Assembly: GCF_038622445.1 (NCBI RefSeq)
Contig: NZ_CP152019.1
Location: forward strand, 1,462,501-1,526,500
DNA: 64,000 nucleotides
Direction of reading: 5' to 3'
Source of the DNA: Sporosarcina sp. FSL K6-1522
Lineage (GTDB): Bacteria; Bacillota; Bacilli; Bacillales_A; Planococcaceae
Of this stretch, positions 18,616 to 26,483 are shown one piece after another. The position numbers and the translations under genes are program-made. The notes under the pieces are model-generated. The model saw only the letters and a list, made by a program, of their open reading frames with translations, was not told the DNA's origin and ran no database searches. Position 1 is the first letter of the stretch, and every line of letters begins with the position of its first letter.

Positions 18616-18617
18616 GT

Positions 18618-18667
18618 TAAAAAGAGCTGCTTATGTGCATTGGGATTGCGCATAGGCGGCTTTTTAA
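18618..18667 (+). terminator. Terminator after yhcX
   Basis: AAAAAGAGCTGC and an inner ATGTGC pair with GCGCAT and GGCGGCTTTTT; ends in TTTTTAAAT. Confidence 0.8.
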
Positions 18668-18678
18668 ATAGATAATAA

Positions 18679-18724
18679 AAATGCGCTACTAATAAGGAGT
18701 TGAACTTAGTGGCGTATTTTTGTG
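18679..18724. terminator. Second hairpin with T-run
   Basis: AAAAATGCGCTACTAA pairs with TTAGTGGCGTATTTTT across a 13-nt loop. It is a back-up terminator on the plus strand and also symmetrical. Confidence 0.8.
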
Positions 18725-18784
18725 TCTCCGTTCAGAAGAATAGCCATGTGATGATTGCTATTTATCTCTATGGCGGTGATAACA

Positions 18785-18823
18785 ATAAAAAGAGGATCAT
18801 TCTTATAAAAAGAACAATCCTCT
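18785..18823 (-). terminator. Terminator of rsgA
   Basis: On the minus strand AGAGGATTGTTCTT pairs with AAGAATGATCCTCT, followed by TTTTTATT, 9 nt past the rsgA stop. Confidence 0.9.
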
Positions 18824-18831
18824 CCAATCCG

Positions 18832-19914
18832 TTATTTCTTCTTTGAAGGATGATTACGCATACTTTTCGTAATCTTTTTCCACTTATTGCGTTCTTCAGC
18901 TTGCGCGACACGATCCATTTTACGGTCGAGGAAGGCTAACTCTTTTTGCAGTTTTAGATAGCTCGCATAGCGTTCTTCAGGCAAGACACCTGTAGCAAGT
19001 GCTTCTTGGATTGCACAGCCAGGCTCATTGTTATGCTGGCAGTCATTGAATTTGCAAGCGTCTGCCAACGCTTCGATATCTTTAAAGCCGGATTCGAGGC
19101 TTTCGCTATTGTCCCATAGCTGGAATTCGCGCATACCAGGTGTGTCAATTAACACACCGCCACTCGGAATTCGAATGAGCTCTCGGTGTGTTGTTGTATG
19201 GCGCCCCTTTGCATCATCTTCGCGAATTGTTTGTACGGCCATTGTCTCCTCACCACAAATGGCATTCGTTAGCGAGGACTTTCCGACACCTGACGAACCT
19301 AATAATGCTGCTGTCTTGCCATCTTTCAGCAGGGCGGTTAGTGCATCGACACCTTCACCCGTAACATTACTGACCGCAAAAATATCAGCGCCCAATGCAA
19401 TATTTTGTGCTTCTTCAAGATAGAAGCTAGGATTATCGCAGATATCTTTTTTCGTCAGCACAACGACGGGATTGGCGCCGGAATCGTAGGCCGCAACGAG
19501 ATAGCGTTCGAGACGCCTCGCATTGAAATCCTGATTCATCGACATGACGAGAAAGACAATATCGACGTTGACAGCAATAATTTGTTCGACGATTGTTGAG
19601 CCAGCAGCCTTCCGAGAAAACAAGGAGGTGCGGGGGAGAATCGCATGGATAATGCCGCGTTCCTCACCAGGCATTTTTTCTACTGCAACCCAATCGCCAA
19701 CTGCGGGGAAGTCCCGGCGTTGCTGTGCATCATGTGTAAACGCGCCGGAGCAAACAGATAGCCATTCGCCCTCAGCAGTTATGACACGGTACATCCGTTT
19801 ATGTTCAAGTGTCACGCGTCCAGGGACGCATTTTTCTAGTTTGACGTTATCGTTTATGTCATTCCAATTTGTTTCGTGTACTGTATTCCAACCGTATTCG
19901 TGTAAGTTTACCAA
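18832..19914 (-). CDS. rsgA: RsgA-family ribosome-associated GTPase
   Basis: 360 residues. It is a circularly permuted GTPase: N-terminal OB fold (about 35-105), NVDIVFLVMSMNQDFNARRLERYL near 114-137, G4 VLTKKD near 153, G1 LLGSSGVGKSSLTNAI near 204-219, G3 DTPGMREF near 258, then a zinc domain with Cys/His in ADACKFNDCQHNNEPGCAI near 283-301. It helps late 30S maturation. At 360 residues it is longer than the roughly 290-residue YloQ, so it may be the second, long paralogue that many Bacilli carry. Behind a structured leader with a terminator. Confidence 0.92.
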   Translation of the reverse strand: MVNLHEYGWNTVHETNWNDINDNVKLEKCVPGRVTLEHKRMYRVITAEGEWLSVCSGAFTHDAQQRRDFPAVGDWVAVEKMPGEERGIIHAILPRTSLFSRKAAGSTIVEQIIAVNVDIVFLVMSMNQDFNARRLERYLVAAYDSGANPVVVLTKKDICDNPSFYLEEAQNIALGADIFAVSNVTGEGVDALTALLKDGKTAALLGSSGVGKSSLTNAICGEETMAVQTIREDDAKGRHTTTHRELIRIPSGGVLIDTPGMREFQLWDNSESLESGFKDIEALADACKFNDCQHNNEPGCAIQEALATGVLPEERYASYLKLQKELAFLDRKMDRVAQAEERNKWKKITKSMRNHPSKKK

Positions 19915-19952
19915 TGTAGATTCCTCCTGTTATGTGCGTAGTAGAATTATAA

Positions 19953-19990
19953 AAAAGCCGTGGGTCCTCGATCGGACACCACGGCTTTCA
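19953..19990 (-). terminator. Attenuator-like terminator in rsgA leader
   Basis: Minus strand AAGCCGTGG..TCC / GGA..CACGGCTTTTTT, with six T, lies 38 nt before the rsgA start. It is enclosed by a second stem with arms GTTATG-C-GCGT and ACGC-A-CATAAC. The leader stretch CGATCGGAC upstream (near 20048-20056) can pair with GTCCGATCG of this hairpin, giving a possible antiterminator. Confidence 0.7.
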
Positions 19991-20017
19991 CGCGCATAAC
20001 AGAATAAGCATACCTCT

Positions 20018-20086
20018 TTAGAGAAGCATGGCAGGTGAAAGTATGGGTCCGATCGGGTTGACAATAGGAACAATGATAATAGCCAT
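20018..20086 (-). CDS. 22-codon leader ORF before rsgA
   Basis: MAIIIVPIVNPIGPILSPAM plus LL, a hydrophobic Ile/Pro-rich peptide, with AGGTGAAG 5-8 nt before the ATG. Its SD can pair with CTTTCACCT located in the ORF itself. It sits between a good promoter and an attenuator-like terminator, the place of a leader peptide. Coding is not proven; it might instead be part of a pure RNA element. Confidence 0.4.
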   Translation of the reverse strand: MAIIIVPIVNPIGPILSPAMLL

Positions 20087-20118
20087 AAAACTTCACCTGC
20101 TTTCTGTAAGATGTATCC

Positions 20119-20147
20119 ACCATAACAAAATGTAAACCAACTGTCAA
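20119..20147 (-). promoter_or_regulatory. Sigma-A promoter of the rsgA leader
   Basis: Minus strand TTGACA (20147-20142), a 17-nt spacer and TATGGT (20124-20119). The transcript would start near 20112 and give a roughly 200-nt leader before rsgA. Confidence 0.75.
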
Positions 20148-20169
20148 TATGTATTTCATTCATAAAGAA

Positions 20170-20203
20170 AAGAGCGGCCTCCACAATAGGAGAGCCGCCC
20201 TTC
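20170..20203 (-). terminator. Terminator after the CNNM/CBS gene
   Basis: Minus strand AGGGCGGCTCTCC pairs with GGAGGCCGCTCT, then TTTCTTT, right after the stop codon at 20205. Confidence 0.85.
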
Positions 20204-20204
20204 A

Positions 20205-21563
20205 TTAAGATTCCATCGATAATTCGGATGGATTTCCAACTTCTTCTGTTTTATCTTTCATCACTTCTAGGTAAAGGATATGGTGACCATCTACATCTTT
20301 CGCCATAAACTCATACCCTTGTTCGATAATTTTTTCGCCTTGAATGGCATCGAAGCGTTGCGTCATGAACCAGCCACCGATTGTATCGATATCTTCTTCA
20401 TCGATGTCAATGCCAAGGATGTCATTAACATTTTCAATCAACATTTTGGCATCAAAAATATAATGATCCTCGCCAAGTGTTTGGATTTCTGGAATTTCAT
20501 GTGTATCGAATTCGTCTCGAATATCTCCAACGATTTCTTCGAGAATGTCTTCGATTGTCACAAGCCCTGAAGTTCCTCCATACTCATCCATCAAGATCGC
20601 CATATGAATACGCTCTCGTTGAATTTTAAGTAGTAAATCACCAATAGGCATCGTTTCGATAACATGAATAATCGGTTGCATGTAGTCGATTACGGGGCGG
20701 TGCTCTGTTTCAGGGTCTTTAATGAATGCTGTCAACAGATTTTTCATATTCACGAGGCCAATGATGTGGTCTTTATCGCCGTCTGTTACGGGATAGCGTG
20801 TATATTGCTCGACACCAATGACTTCGAATACCTCACGTAATGTCATATCCTTTTCAATGGATATCAATTCTGTACGAGGAGCCATAATTTCTTTGGCAAT
20901 CCGATCGTCAAATTCAAAAATTTTATTGACATATTTATATTCGGATTGGTTGATTTCACCGCTTTTTAAACTGTCCGATAAAATCATACGAAGTTCTTCT
21001 TCTGTATGTGCGACTTCTGATTCCGATATTGATTTGAAACCAAGAAGATGACAGATGAAACGGGCAGAACCATTCATCCCTTTGATGATAGGGTACATGA
21101 GGCGATAAAATAAAATCAGCGGTTTTGAAAATGACAAAGTAACTTCTTCCGCTTTTTGAATCGCGATTGTTTTAGGAGCCAATTCACCTACAACAACATG
21201 CAAGAATGTTACGAACGTGAACGCGATGATGAATGAAAGAAGGCTAGAAAGACTAGGTGTCAAATCGAGTTGTGTGAAAATTGGTTTCAACATCAATTTA
21301 ACAGTAGGCTCACCGAGCATCCCGAGTCCGAGAGCGGTAATCGTGATTCCTAATTGACAAGCGGATAGGTATTCATCCAAATTAGAAATTACTTTTTTTG
21401 CACTAATCGCTCGTTTGTTTCCTTCTGCAACTAGCTGATCAATACGTGTTTTCCTTACTTTCACAATAGCAAATTCACTCGCAACAAAAAATGCGGTGAG
21501 GGCGATCAAGACAGCGAATGCTGTCAATCGTATGGCGATTTCCAAATAATTACTTTGTTCCAA
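20205..21563 (-). CDS. CNNM/CorC-HlyC family membrane protein with CBS pair
   Basis: 452 residues. N-terminal CNNM (DUF21) domain with four hydrophobic segments (about 10-170, including ALTAFFVASEFAIVKVRKTRIDQL), two CBS domains (about 215-340, MAPRTELISIEKDMTLREVF and DEYGGTSGLVTIEDILEEIVG) and a C-terminal CorC_HlyC domain (about 355-440). Relatives such as B. subtilis MpfA (YhdP) export Mg2+; others are called hemolysin-like. The start codon appears to be TTG at 21563 without a good SD at normal distance; AGGAGG lies about 30 nt upstream, so the N-terminus is uncertain by a few residues. Confidence 0.9.
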   Translation of the reverse strand: MEQSNYLEIAIRLTAFAVLIALTAFFVASEFAIVKVRKTRIDQLVAEGNKRAISAKKVISNLDEYLSACQLGITITALGLGMLGEPTVKLMLKPIFTQLDLTPSLSSLLSFIIAFTFVTFLHVVVGELAPKTIAIQKAEEVTLSFSKPLILFYRLMYPIIKGMNGSARFICHLLGFKSISESEVAHTEEELRMILSDSLKSGEINQSEYKYVNKIFEFDDRIAKEIMAPRTELISIEKDMTLREVFEVIGVEQYTRYPVTDGDKDHIIGLVNMKNLLTAFIKDPETEHRPVIDYMQPIIHVIETMPIGDLLLKIQRERIHMAILMDEYGGTSGLVTIEDILEEIVGDIRDEFDTHEIPEIQTLGEDHYIFDAKMLIENVNDILGIDIDEEDIDTIGGWFMTQRFDAIQGEKIIEQGYEFMAKDVDGHHILYLEVMKDKTEEVGNPSELSMES

Positions 21564-21645
21564 ACCCGAATGAGGGGTAGAACAAAGTGTACACCTCCTG
21601 TAGTGGTTAAATAGTTAGTTAAGCTAATAATAATTTATTTACAAG

Positions 21646-21690
21646 AAAAACACAATTTATTTTACTTGGAATGTGTATAAATTGTGTTTT
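21646..21690. terminator. Symmetric hairpin between divergent genes
   Basis: AAAAACACAATTTAT and ATAAATTGTGTTTT arms with a 16-nt loop. On the minus strand the hairpin runs into TTTTTCTTG, so it lies as a terminator-like structure in the leader of the CNNM gene and could be an attenuator. No known Mg2+ riboswitch sequence was recognised. Confidence 0.5.
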
Positions 21691-21756
21691 GTAGCGTATC
21701 TGAAACTGAAACTTCTAGCGAGATAAATAGTATAATTTATAAAAAGGGGTGTTTAT

Positions 21757-21981
21757 ATGGCTACTTCTTCAATAGTCACGATTCTATTTGGCGGTGGCTT
21801 TATATTGTTAGTCATTGTGGCATTAATAAAAGCATTTTCCAAGAACAAAAGGAAATCGGACAGTATGTATACGCCGTATGACGATATGACGCGGGGGACA
21901 AATAACATGAATGATCATAAACACCTAGCGGAAGATACGCGACATACGATTCCTGTGGAAGAACAGACGGAAATTGACTGA
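21757..21981 (+). CDS. Small single-span membrane protein
   Basis: 74 residues: membrane helix at about 5-25 (IVTILFGGGFILLVIVALIKAF), a KNKRK stop-transfer and a polar acidic tail. RBS AAAAGGGGTG about 6 nt before ATG, and TATAAT 22 nt upstream of the start. Family not recognised. Confidence 0.75.
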   Translation: MATSSIVTILFGGGFILLVIVALIKAFSKNKRKSDSMYTPYDDMTRGTNNMNDHKHLAEDTRHTIPVEEQTEID

Positions 21982-21990
21982 ACATAGTCG

Positions 21991-22174
21991 GGAGCCAGTC
22001 ACTGCTACAATTAGGCCAACAGGATGTTGGTCATTCATTCGTTGCCAATCGAACAGCGAAGGGTTCGATTGGCCGTATTTCTGCGTTCTTTGCGGAAATT
22101 AAGGCACTTTTTGGGAAGCAACGTACTTAGAATGCCTTCCTTATTGGACACGAATGGTTTCAGTTGCCTGGCAC
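21991..22174. repeat. Dispersed palindromic repeat family A, composite copy
   Basis: Starts GGAGCCAGTCACTG and ends CAGTTGCCTGGCAC, diverged inverted termini. The left part matches 37095-37148 almost base for base (GGCCAA-AGGAT-TTGGTCAT-CATTCGTTGCC). The apical loop found in the other copies is replaced here by about 80 nt that includes a 39-nt core (22069-22107) also present, inverted, at 61836-61874. Confidence 0.65.
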
Positions 22175-22239
22175 GCGAAGCCATTGAAATCGAATACGCT
22201 TGGAAAACAATCTTGTACTAAAACACTCGAATGACGAAG

Positions 22240-22278
22240 AGAACGCCCTGCACACATATGATTGCAGGGCGTTCTCTT
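22240..22278. terminator. Strong hairpin 3' of the 50-aa ORF
   Basis: GAGAACGCCCTGC and GCAGGGCGTTCTC form a 13-bp perfect stem with a 12-nt loop. U-tracts are weak on both sides. It follows the minus-strand ORF at 22281. Confidence 0.65.
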
Positions 22279-22280
22279 TG

Positions 22281-22433
22281 TCATTCTCCTCGTTGATATT
22301 GCGTTTCCTTCCAAGCGTTTTGCTCATTTGGAACCCGGCTTTTATCTTCAAAGACATTTTCGGTTTTCTGATTTTGGATACTACGCTGTTGCTTTTCTTT
22401 CCGCAATTTTTCGGCTGATTTTTCTTGCGTCAT
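22281..22433 (-). CDS. 50-residue hydrophilic small protein
   Basis: ATG at 22433 with GAAGGAGGAG 8-12 nt upstream. The product begins MTQEKSAEKLRKEKQQRS and is Lys/Gln/Glu-rich with no hydrophobic segment, ending in QRGE. The strong SD and the hairpin right after the stop support a real gene. No family recognised. Confidence 0.7.
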   Translation of the reverse strand: MTQEKSAEKLRKEKQQRSIQNQKTENVFEDKSRVPNEQNAWKETQYQRGE

Positions 22434-22485
22434 ACTACGTCTCCTCCTTCTTTATCGAGCGTAGTATGGTCGAAAAAACGGGAAA

Positions 22486-22689
22486 TCAGTCGTAAACGTG
22501 GAAAGTCATTAATTCGTGAATCATGTTTTGAACATTTTGTTCTTCGGGCGGCGTTTCGCCAGTCCACGTGATGGTACCGTCGGGCGAGTATTCGCCCGTA
22601 TAGCGCGCATTGCGGAAGAAAAATGCAAATGTCCAGCCCGGCAATTGTTGATTGTCATACATAGGTTTGTAACTAAAGTGTTGCAGCAT
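22486..22689 (-). CDS. yheE: YheE-family protein (DUF5342)
   Basis: 67 residues with family features: HFSYKPMYDNQQLPGWTFAF at the start, a YTGEY-PDGTITW strand and C-terminal VQNMIHELMTFHVYD. Function unknown. GAGAGGAGA lies 6-8 nt before ATG. In B. subtilis yheE heads the yheE-D-C-B-A region; here yheB and yheA follow on the opposite strand. Confidence 0.9.
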   Translation of the reverse strand: MLQHFSYKPMYDNQQLPGWTFAFFFRNARYTGEYSPDGTITWTGETPPEEQNVQNMIHELMTFHVYD

Positions 22690-22709
22690 ACAATTTCTCC
22701 TCTCATAAG

Positions 22710-23153
22710 ATGCAGCCTGTACGCATAAAGTTGGGTAAAGATAAGCGAAAGGGTGCTAACTTGTTTGTCGATAAATTAAAGCAGGCCATTGAAGACGAGT
22801 ACAAAGATTATTACTTCTATAAATCGATGTATGGCTTGACGAACGATCCGCTGTGGCAAGATTTTCTCAGTCATATGTATGAGGATGAAAAAAGCCATTA
22901 CGAAATGTTCCAACAACTCTATTATATGATGACCGGGACATTTGTTCCAAATCCGAAGAAGCCATTGCCTTGTTACAACTTGAAAGAGTGTGTACAACGG
23001 GCATTAGTAGATGAGCTTGAGGCGGTTGAAACGTATAAGGAGATGCTGCTAACTATTCCTTTTCAACAGGCGTATAATCCATTGTTTATCGCGATGCATG
23101 ATGAAATGGAACATGCGATTCGGATGTCGACCATGTACAACGCGCTTCGCTAA
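22710..23153 (+). CDS. Ferritin-like (rubrerythrin-type) protein
   Basis: Up to 147 residues. Helices carry the ferritin-like metal ligands: E-DEYKDYYFYKSM near residue 29-41, EDEKSHYEMFQQLYYMM near 59-75, VDELEAVETYKEML near 99-113 and HDEMEHAIRMSTMY near 129-143. A di-iron centre is likely, with a role in iron or oxidative-stress handling. ATG 22710 has no good SD; TTG at 22761 follows GAAAGGG and begins right at the conserved part (LFVDKLKQAIEDEYK), so the shorter 130-residue form may be the true one. Confidence 0.85.
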   Translation: MQPVRIKLGKDKRKGANLFVDKLKQAIEDEYKDYYFYKSMYGLTNDPLWQDFLSHMYEDEKSHYEMFQQLYYMMTGTFVPNPKKPLPCYNLKECVQRALVDELEAVETYKEMLLTIPFQQAYNPLFIAMHDEMEHAIRMSTMYNALR

Positions 23154-23224
23154 GTCTTCGCATTTTTCCGTACGGCATCGTTCTGTTATAATTGGGCGTA
23201 ACGATACGGAAAAAGGTGAAGCGA

Positions 23225-24373
23225 TTGGATTTTTTATGGACCTTGTTATTCATGGCATTCATCGGCGCACTGATTGGAGGATTTACGAATCACCTCGCGA
23301 TCAAAATGCTGTTTAGGCCACATGAAGCAAAATATATTGGCAAATGGCGCTTGCCATTTACACCTGGATTGATTCCCAAACGGCGTGACGAACTGGCAAG
23401 ACAGTTGGGAAAAACGGTGACGAATTATTTGTTGACGCCAGAGACGTTCCGCAAGAAATTACTAACGCCAGATATGGAGAAGAAGGCAGAGCATTTTCTC
23501 CAACAAAAGATTGAAGAACATGTATTTCATTCAGACAAGACATTGCATGATTGGTTAAATGCTGCGGGTGCGACGAATGTTGCAGGTAAGGCCGAACAAA
23601 AAGTGTTGGAAGTGCTCGATAAACAGCTTCACGCTGTGCGCACAAAACTGACGAACGGCACGGTAGAAGAGGTACTACCGGAATCGTGGCGAGCGGGAGC
23701 GGAAGAGCGTATTCCGACGATGACAACGTATATATTGGATCGTGCGGAAAACTACTGCGCATCTGATGAAGGAAAAGCGATGTTTCGCAAACTGATTGAT
23801 GACTTTTTGGCATCGAAAGGTACGCTTGGTGGCATGATGAGTATGTTTTTCGGTGAGTCTGAATCGCTCGTTGGAAAAGTGCAACGAGAAGCATTGAAGT
23901 TTGTTGCGGCTCCTGGTACATTCGAATTGGTCAACAAGATGCTGACTAATGAGTGGACGAAACTGCAAAAGCGTCCTGTCGAGGAATTGCTTGCGGGATT
24001 TGATTGGGACGGATTATTTGGTTCCGTCAAATTGTATGCGCAACAAGAATTGGCACTGGACGCACGTCTTGATAAGTCCATTCATGATTACTGGCCCGAA
24101 GGTGCGGAGTGGACAGCAAACAATGTGACACCTACACTCATCCGTTTTGCATTTATCCAGGCAGAAGAACAAATGGAAAAATCACTCCGCAAACTGAAAT
24201 TAGATGATATGGTAAGGGAGCAAGTCGACACGTTCCCGGTGGCCGTATTGGAAGATCTCGTACTGGGTATTTCTAAGCGTGAATTCAAAATGATTACCGT
24301 TTTAGGTGCCTTGCTTGGCGGCTTGATTGGAATCGTGCAAGGTCTTATCGTCTTTGCAACAAACTTATCTTAG
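23225..24373 (+). CDS. yheB: DUF445 membrane protein YheB
   Basis: 382 residues if it starts at TTG 23225, which has AAAAAGGTGA 5 nt upstream; GTG 23216 and further upstream codons are alternatives. An N-terminal helix with GALIGGFTNHLAIKMLFRPH, a long soluble helical domain and a C-terminal helix (LGALLGGLIGIVQGLIVFA) give the usual DUF445 hairpin anchoring. Function unknown. YheB of B. subtilis is of similar length. yheA follows by 12 nt in the same operon. Confidence 0.92.
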   Translation: MDFLWTLLFMAFIGALIGGFTNHLAIKMLFRPHEAKYIGKWRLPFTPGLIPKRRDELARQLGKTVTNYLLTPETFRKKLLTPDMEKKAEHFLQQKIEEHVFHSDKTLHDWLNAAGATNVAGKAEQKVLEVLDKQLHAVRTKLTNGTVEEVLPESWRAGAEERIPTMTTYILDRAENYCASDEGKAMFRKLIDDFLASKGTLGGMMSMFFGESESLVGKVQREALKFVAAPGTFELVNKMLTNEWTKLQKRPVEELLAGFDWDGLFGSVKLYAQQELALDARLDKSIHDYWPEGAEWTANNVTPTLIRFAFIQAEEQMEKSLRKLKLDDMVREQVDTFPVAVLEDLVLGISKREFKMITVLGALLGGLIGIVQGLIVFATNLS

Positions 24374-24385
24374 GAGGAACAACAA

Positions 24386-24733
24386 ATGACAGTGAATATC
24401 TATGATGATTTAAACAACTTGGAAGCGACTTTCCGTAAAACAGCGGAATTTGCAGATGTCCAACAAGCGGTTGAAGAAGTGAAGGCGGATGGCGAGGCAC
24501 TTGAACTGTTCAAGAACTTTCGTAAAATCCAAGTAACGCTTCAGGAAAAGCAAATGCAAGGGGAAGAAATTGCTGCTGAAGAGCTGGAATATGCACAAAA
24601 AACAGCGCAATTAGCACAGCAAAACCAAAAGATTATGACGATGCTTGAAGCTGAGATGAAATTGAGCGGGGTTATTGAAGAAGTAAACCGCGTGTTAATG
24701 AAGCCTGTTCAACAATTATATGAATCCATCTGA
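24386..24733 (+). CDS. yheA: YlbF/YmcA-family protein YheA
   Basis: 115 residues, all-helical, with IYDDLNNLEATFRKTAEF and the family block KADGEALELFKNFRKIQ. RBS TAGGAGG. The YlbF/YmcA family includes RNase Y specificity factors, but YheA itself has no assigned role. Ends in a terminator (24735-24757). Confidence 0.93.
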   Translation: MTVNIYDDLNNLEATFRKTAEFADVQQAVEEVKADGEALELFKNFRKIQVTLQEKQMQGEEIAAEELEYAQKTAQLAQQNQKIMTMLEAEMKLSGVIEEVNRVLMKPVQQLYESI

Positions 24734-24734
24734 A

Positions 24735-24757
24735 AACCGGCATATGCCGGTTTTTCT
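24735..24757 (+). terminator. Terminator after yheA
   Basis: AAAACCGGCATATGCCGGTTTTTC: perfect 9-10 bp palindromic stem with T-run. Confidence 0.92.
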
Positions 24758-24760
24758 TCT

Positions 24761-24833
24761 GCGGGCCGACAGGAAGTTGGGTCATGCAACCGTTGCCGCA
24801 GGACGCGGCGAACTTAGGTTACCTTCCATTCCT
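24761..24833. repeat. Dispersed palindromic repeat family A, short copy
   Basis: Contains GGTCATGCA, then CGTTGCCGCAGGACGCGGCG and AACTTAG, nearly identical to 37131-37170. The GTTGCCGC / GCGGC-AAC stem is intact. The outer inverted termini are missing, so it is a partial copy. Confidence 0.65.
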
Positions 24834-24896
24834 TGTTACAATTGACGTGATAGAATAACAATGATGGATTCACTACTAGAAAGTTGGTAAATATAG

Positions 24897-26399
24897 ATGC
24901 AAAAAATCGTTATTAAACAATCATTTGCGCAGGACTGGATTCGGATGTTTACGCATCTGGCGAATCTGTTTTTTGAGCAGTCGCAAATTATAGAGGAAGA
25001 CGTGGAAGAGGCCATCCGTGTAGCGTTTACGCTTGAGAAAACTGCGGACAATATGCTGACAGGGCAAGCGTTTTTAACTTGGGATGGTCAAGAATACACC
25101 GCTACTTTCTCGGAGCTAGAAGAAGATGGCAATGAAAAAATTCAAACGCGTCAGCTGAAGCGAATTTATTCACATATCTTGCTGGAAGCACTTGAACAAG
25201 CAACGGGTATGCAGCAATCATGGGGGATTTTGACAGGTATCCGTCCAATGAAGCTCTATCACAAATACCGCCAGCAAGGGTATAGTACAGAAGAGGCGCA
25301 GCAATTATTAATGGATCGCCATCGCATTTCAGCGGAGAAGAGTGAACTGCTTGCAAATATTGCAGATGTTCAACTACGTGCAGTACCTGATTTGTATGAG
25401 TTGAAAGAGGAAGTAAGTATTTACATTGGAATTCCGTTTTGCCCAACAAAATGTGCGTATTGTACATTCCCGGCGTACGCAATTCATCGGAAAAATGGTC
25501 GTGTGGAATCGTTCCTCGATGGCTTGCATGAGGAAATTCGTGAAATGGGCAAGTGGCTGACAGAGCGTAATATGGCGATTACGACGATTTACTTTGGCGG
25601 CGGAACACCGACTTCTATTGAGGCAGAAGAGATGGATGCGCTCTATGAAACGATGTATGCATCATTCCCGAATATGGAAAATGTTCGAGAAGTGACGGTA
25701 GAGGCGGGACGCCCGGATACAATTACGCCTGCTAAAATTGACGTGTTGAAAAAGTGGGGCATTGATCGCATCAGTGTCAATCCGCAGTCGTATACAGATG
25801 AGACATTGAAAGCGATTGGACGTCATCATTCCGTTCAAGAGACGGTCGATAAGTTTTGGTTGTCACGCAATATGGGCATGAAAAACATCAATATGGACTT
25901 AATTATCGGCTTGCCGAACGAAGGCTTGGAAGAATTCCAGCATTCGTTGGATGAAACGGAGAAGATGCAACCTGAATCATTGACTGTTCATACACTGTCA
26001 TTCAAACGCGCATCTGAAATGACGCGCAATAAGGACAAGTATAAAGTGGCAGATCGTGGCACTGTCGAGCAGATGATGAAGCTTGGGGAACAGTGGAATG
26101 CAGCGAATGGTTACGAGCCGTATTATTTGTACCGTCAAAAAAATATTTTAGGTAACTTGGAAAACGTCGGTTATGCCAAGCCGGGCGAAGAGAGTATTTA
26201 CAACATCGTTATTATGGAAGAAGTGCAGACGATTATTGGCGTTGGTTGTGGTGCATCGAGTAAGTTCATCGACCCGACAACGGGGAAAATCACGCAGTAT
26301 TATAATCCGAAAGATCCAGCGGCCTATATTTTGACGTTTGAAGATGCAATTGACAAGAAGTTAGCACATTTAGATGCGATTTTTACTGCAACAGTTTAG
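24897..26399 (+). CDS. hemZ: Coproporphyrinogen III oxidase, radical SAM (HemZ)
   Basis: 500 residues. The radical-SAM Cys motif CPTKCAYC is near residues 181-188, followed by TIYFGGGTPTSIEAEE near 236 and the HemN/HemZ region IGLPNEGLEEF. Residues 1-165 form the N-terminal extension typical of HemZ and absent from HemN. Predicted role: oxygen-independent step of haem synthesis or a related porphyrin reaction. SD is weak (GAAAGTTGG). Single gene, terminator at 26426-26471. Confidence 0.93.
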   Translation: MQKIVIKQSFAQDWIRMFTHLANLFFEQSQIIEEDVEEAIRVAFTLEKTADNMLTGQAFLTWDGQEYTATFSELEEDGNEKIQTRQLKRIYSHILLEALEQATGMQQSWGILTGIRPMKLYHKYRQQGYSTEEAQQLLMDRHRISAEKSELLANIADVQLRAVPDLYELKEEVSIYIGIPFCPTKCAYCTFPAYAIHRKNGRVESFLDGLHEEIREMGKWLTERNMAITTIYFGGGTPTSIEAEEMDALYETMYASFPNMENVREVTVEAGRPDTITPAKIDVLKKWGIDRISVNPQSYTDETLKAIGRHHSVQETVDKFWLSRNMGMKNINMDLIIGLPNEGLEEFQHSLDETEKMQPESLTVHTLSFKRASEMTRNKDKYKVADRGTVEQMMKLGEQWNAANGYEPYYLYRQKNILGNLENVGYAKPGEESIYNIVIMEEVQTIIGVGCGASSKFIDPTTGKITQYYNPKDPAAYILTFEDAIDKKLAHLDAIFTATV

Positions 26400-26425
26400 G
26401 ATAGCTGAACATAGAAATGCTGATA

Positions 26426-26471
26426 AACACAAACACCTCCAAGTTATATGTACTTGGGGGTGTTTGTGTTA
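26426..26471. terminator. Bidirectional terminator
   Basis: AACACAAACACCTCCAAGT pairs with ACTTGGGGGTGTTTGTGTT between convergent hemZ and the C-S lyase gene. Confidence 0.9.
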
Positions 26472-26483
26472 CCTATGAAGTTG

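Noticed and set aside
19930..20205. 91- and 70-codon frames upstream of rsgA
   Set aside because: They cross a promoter and two terminators and lack ribosome sites. Only the 22-codon ORF at 20086-20018 has a plausible SD.
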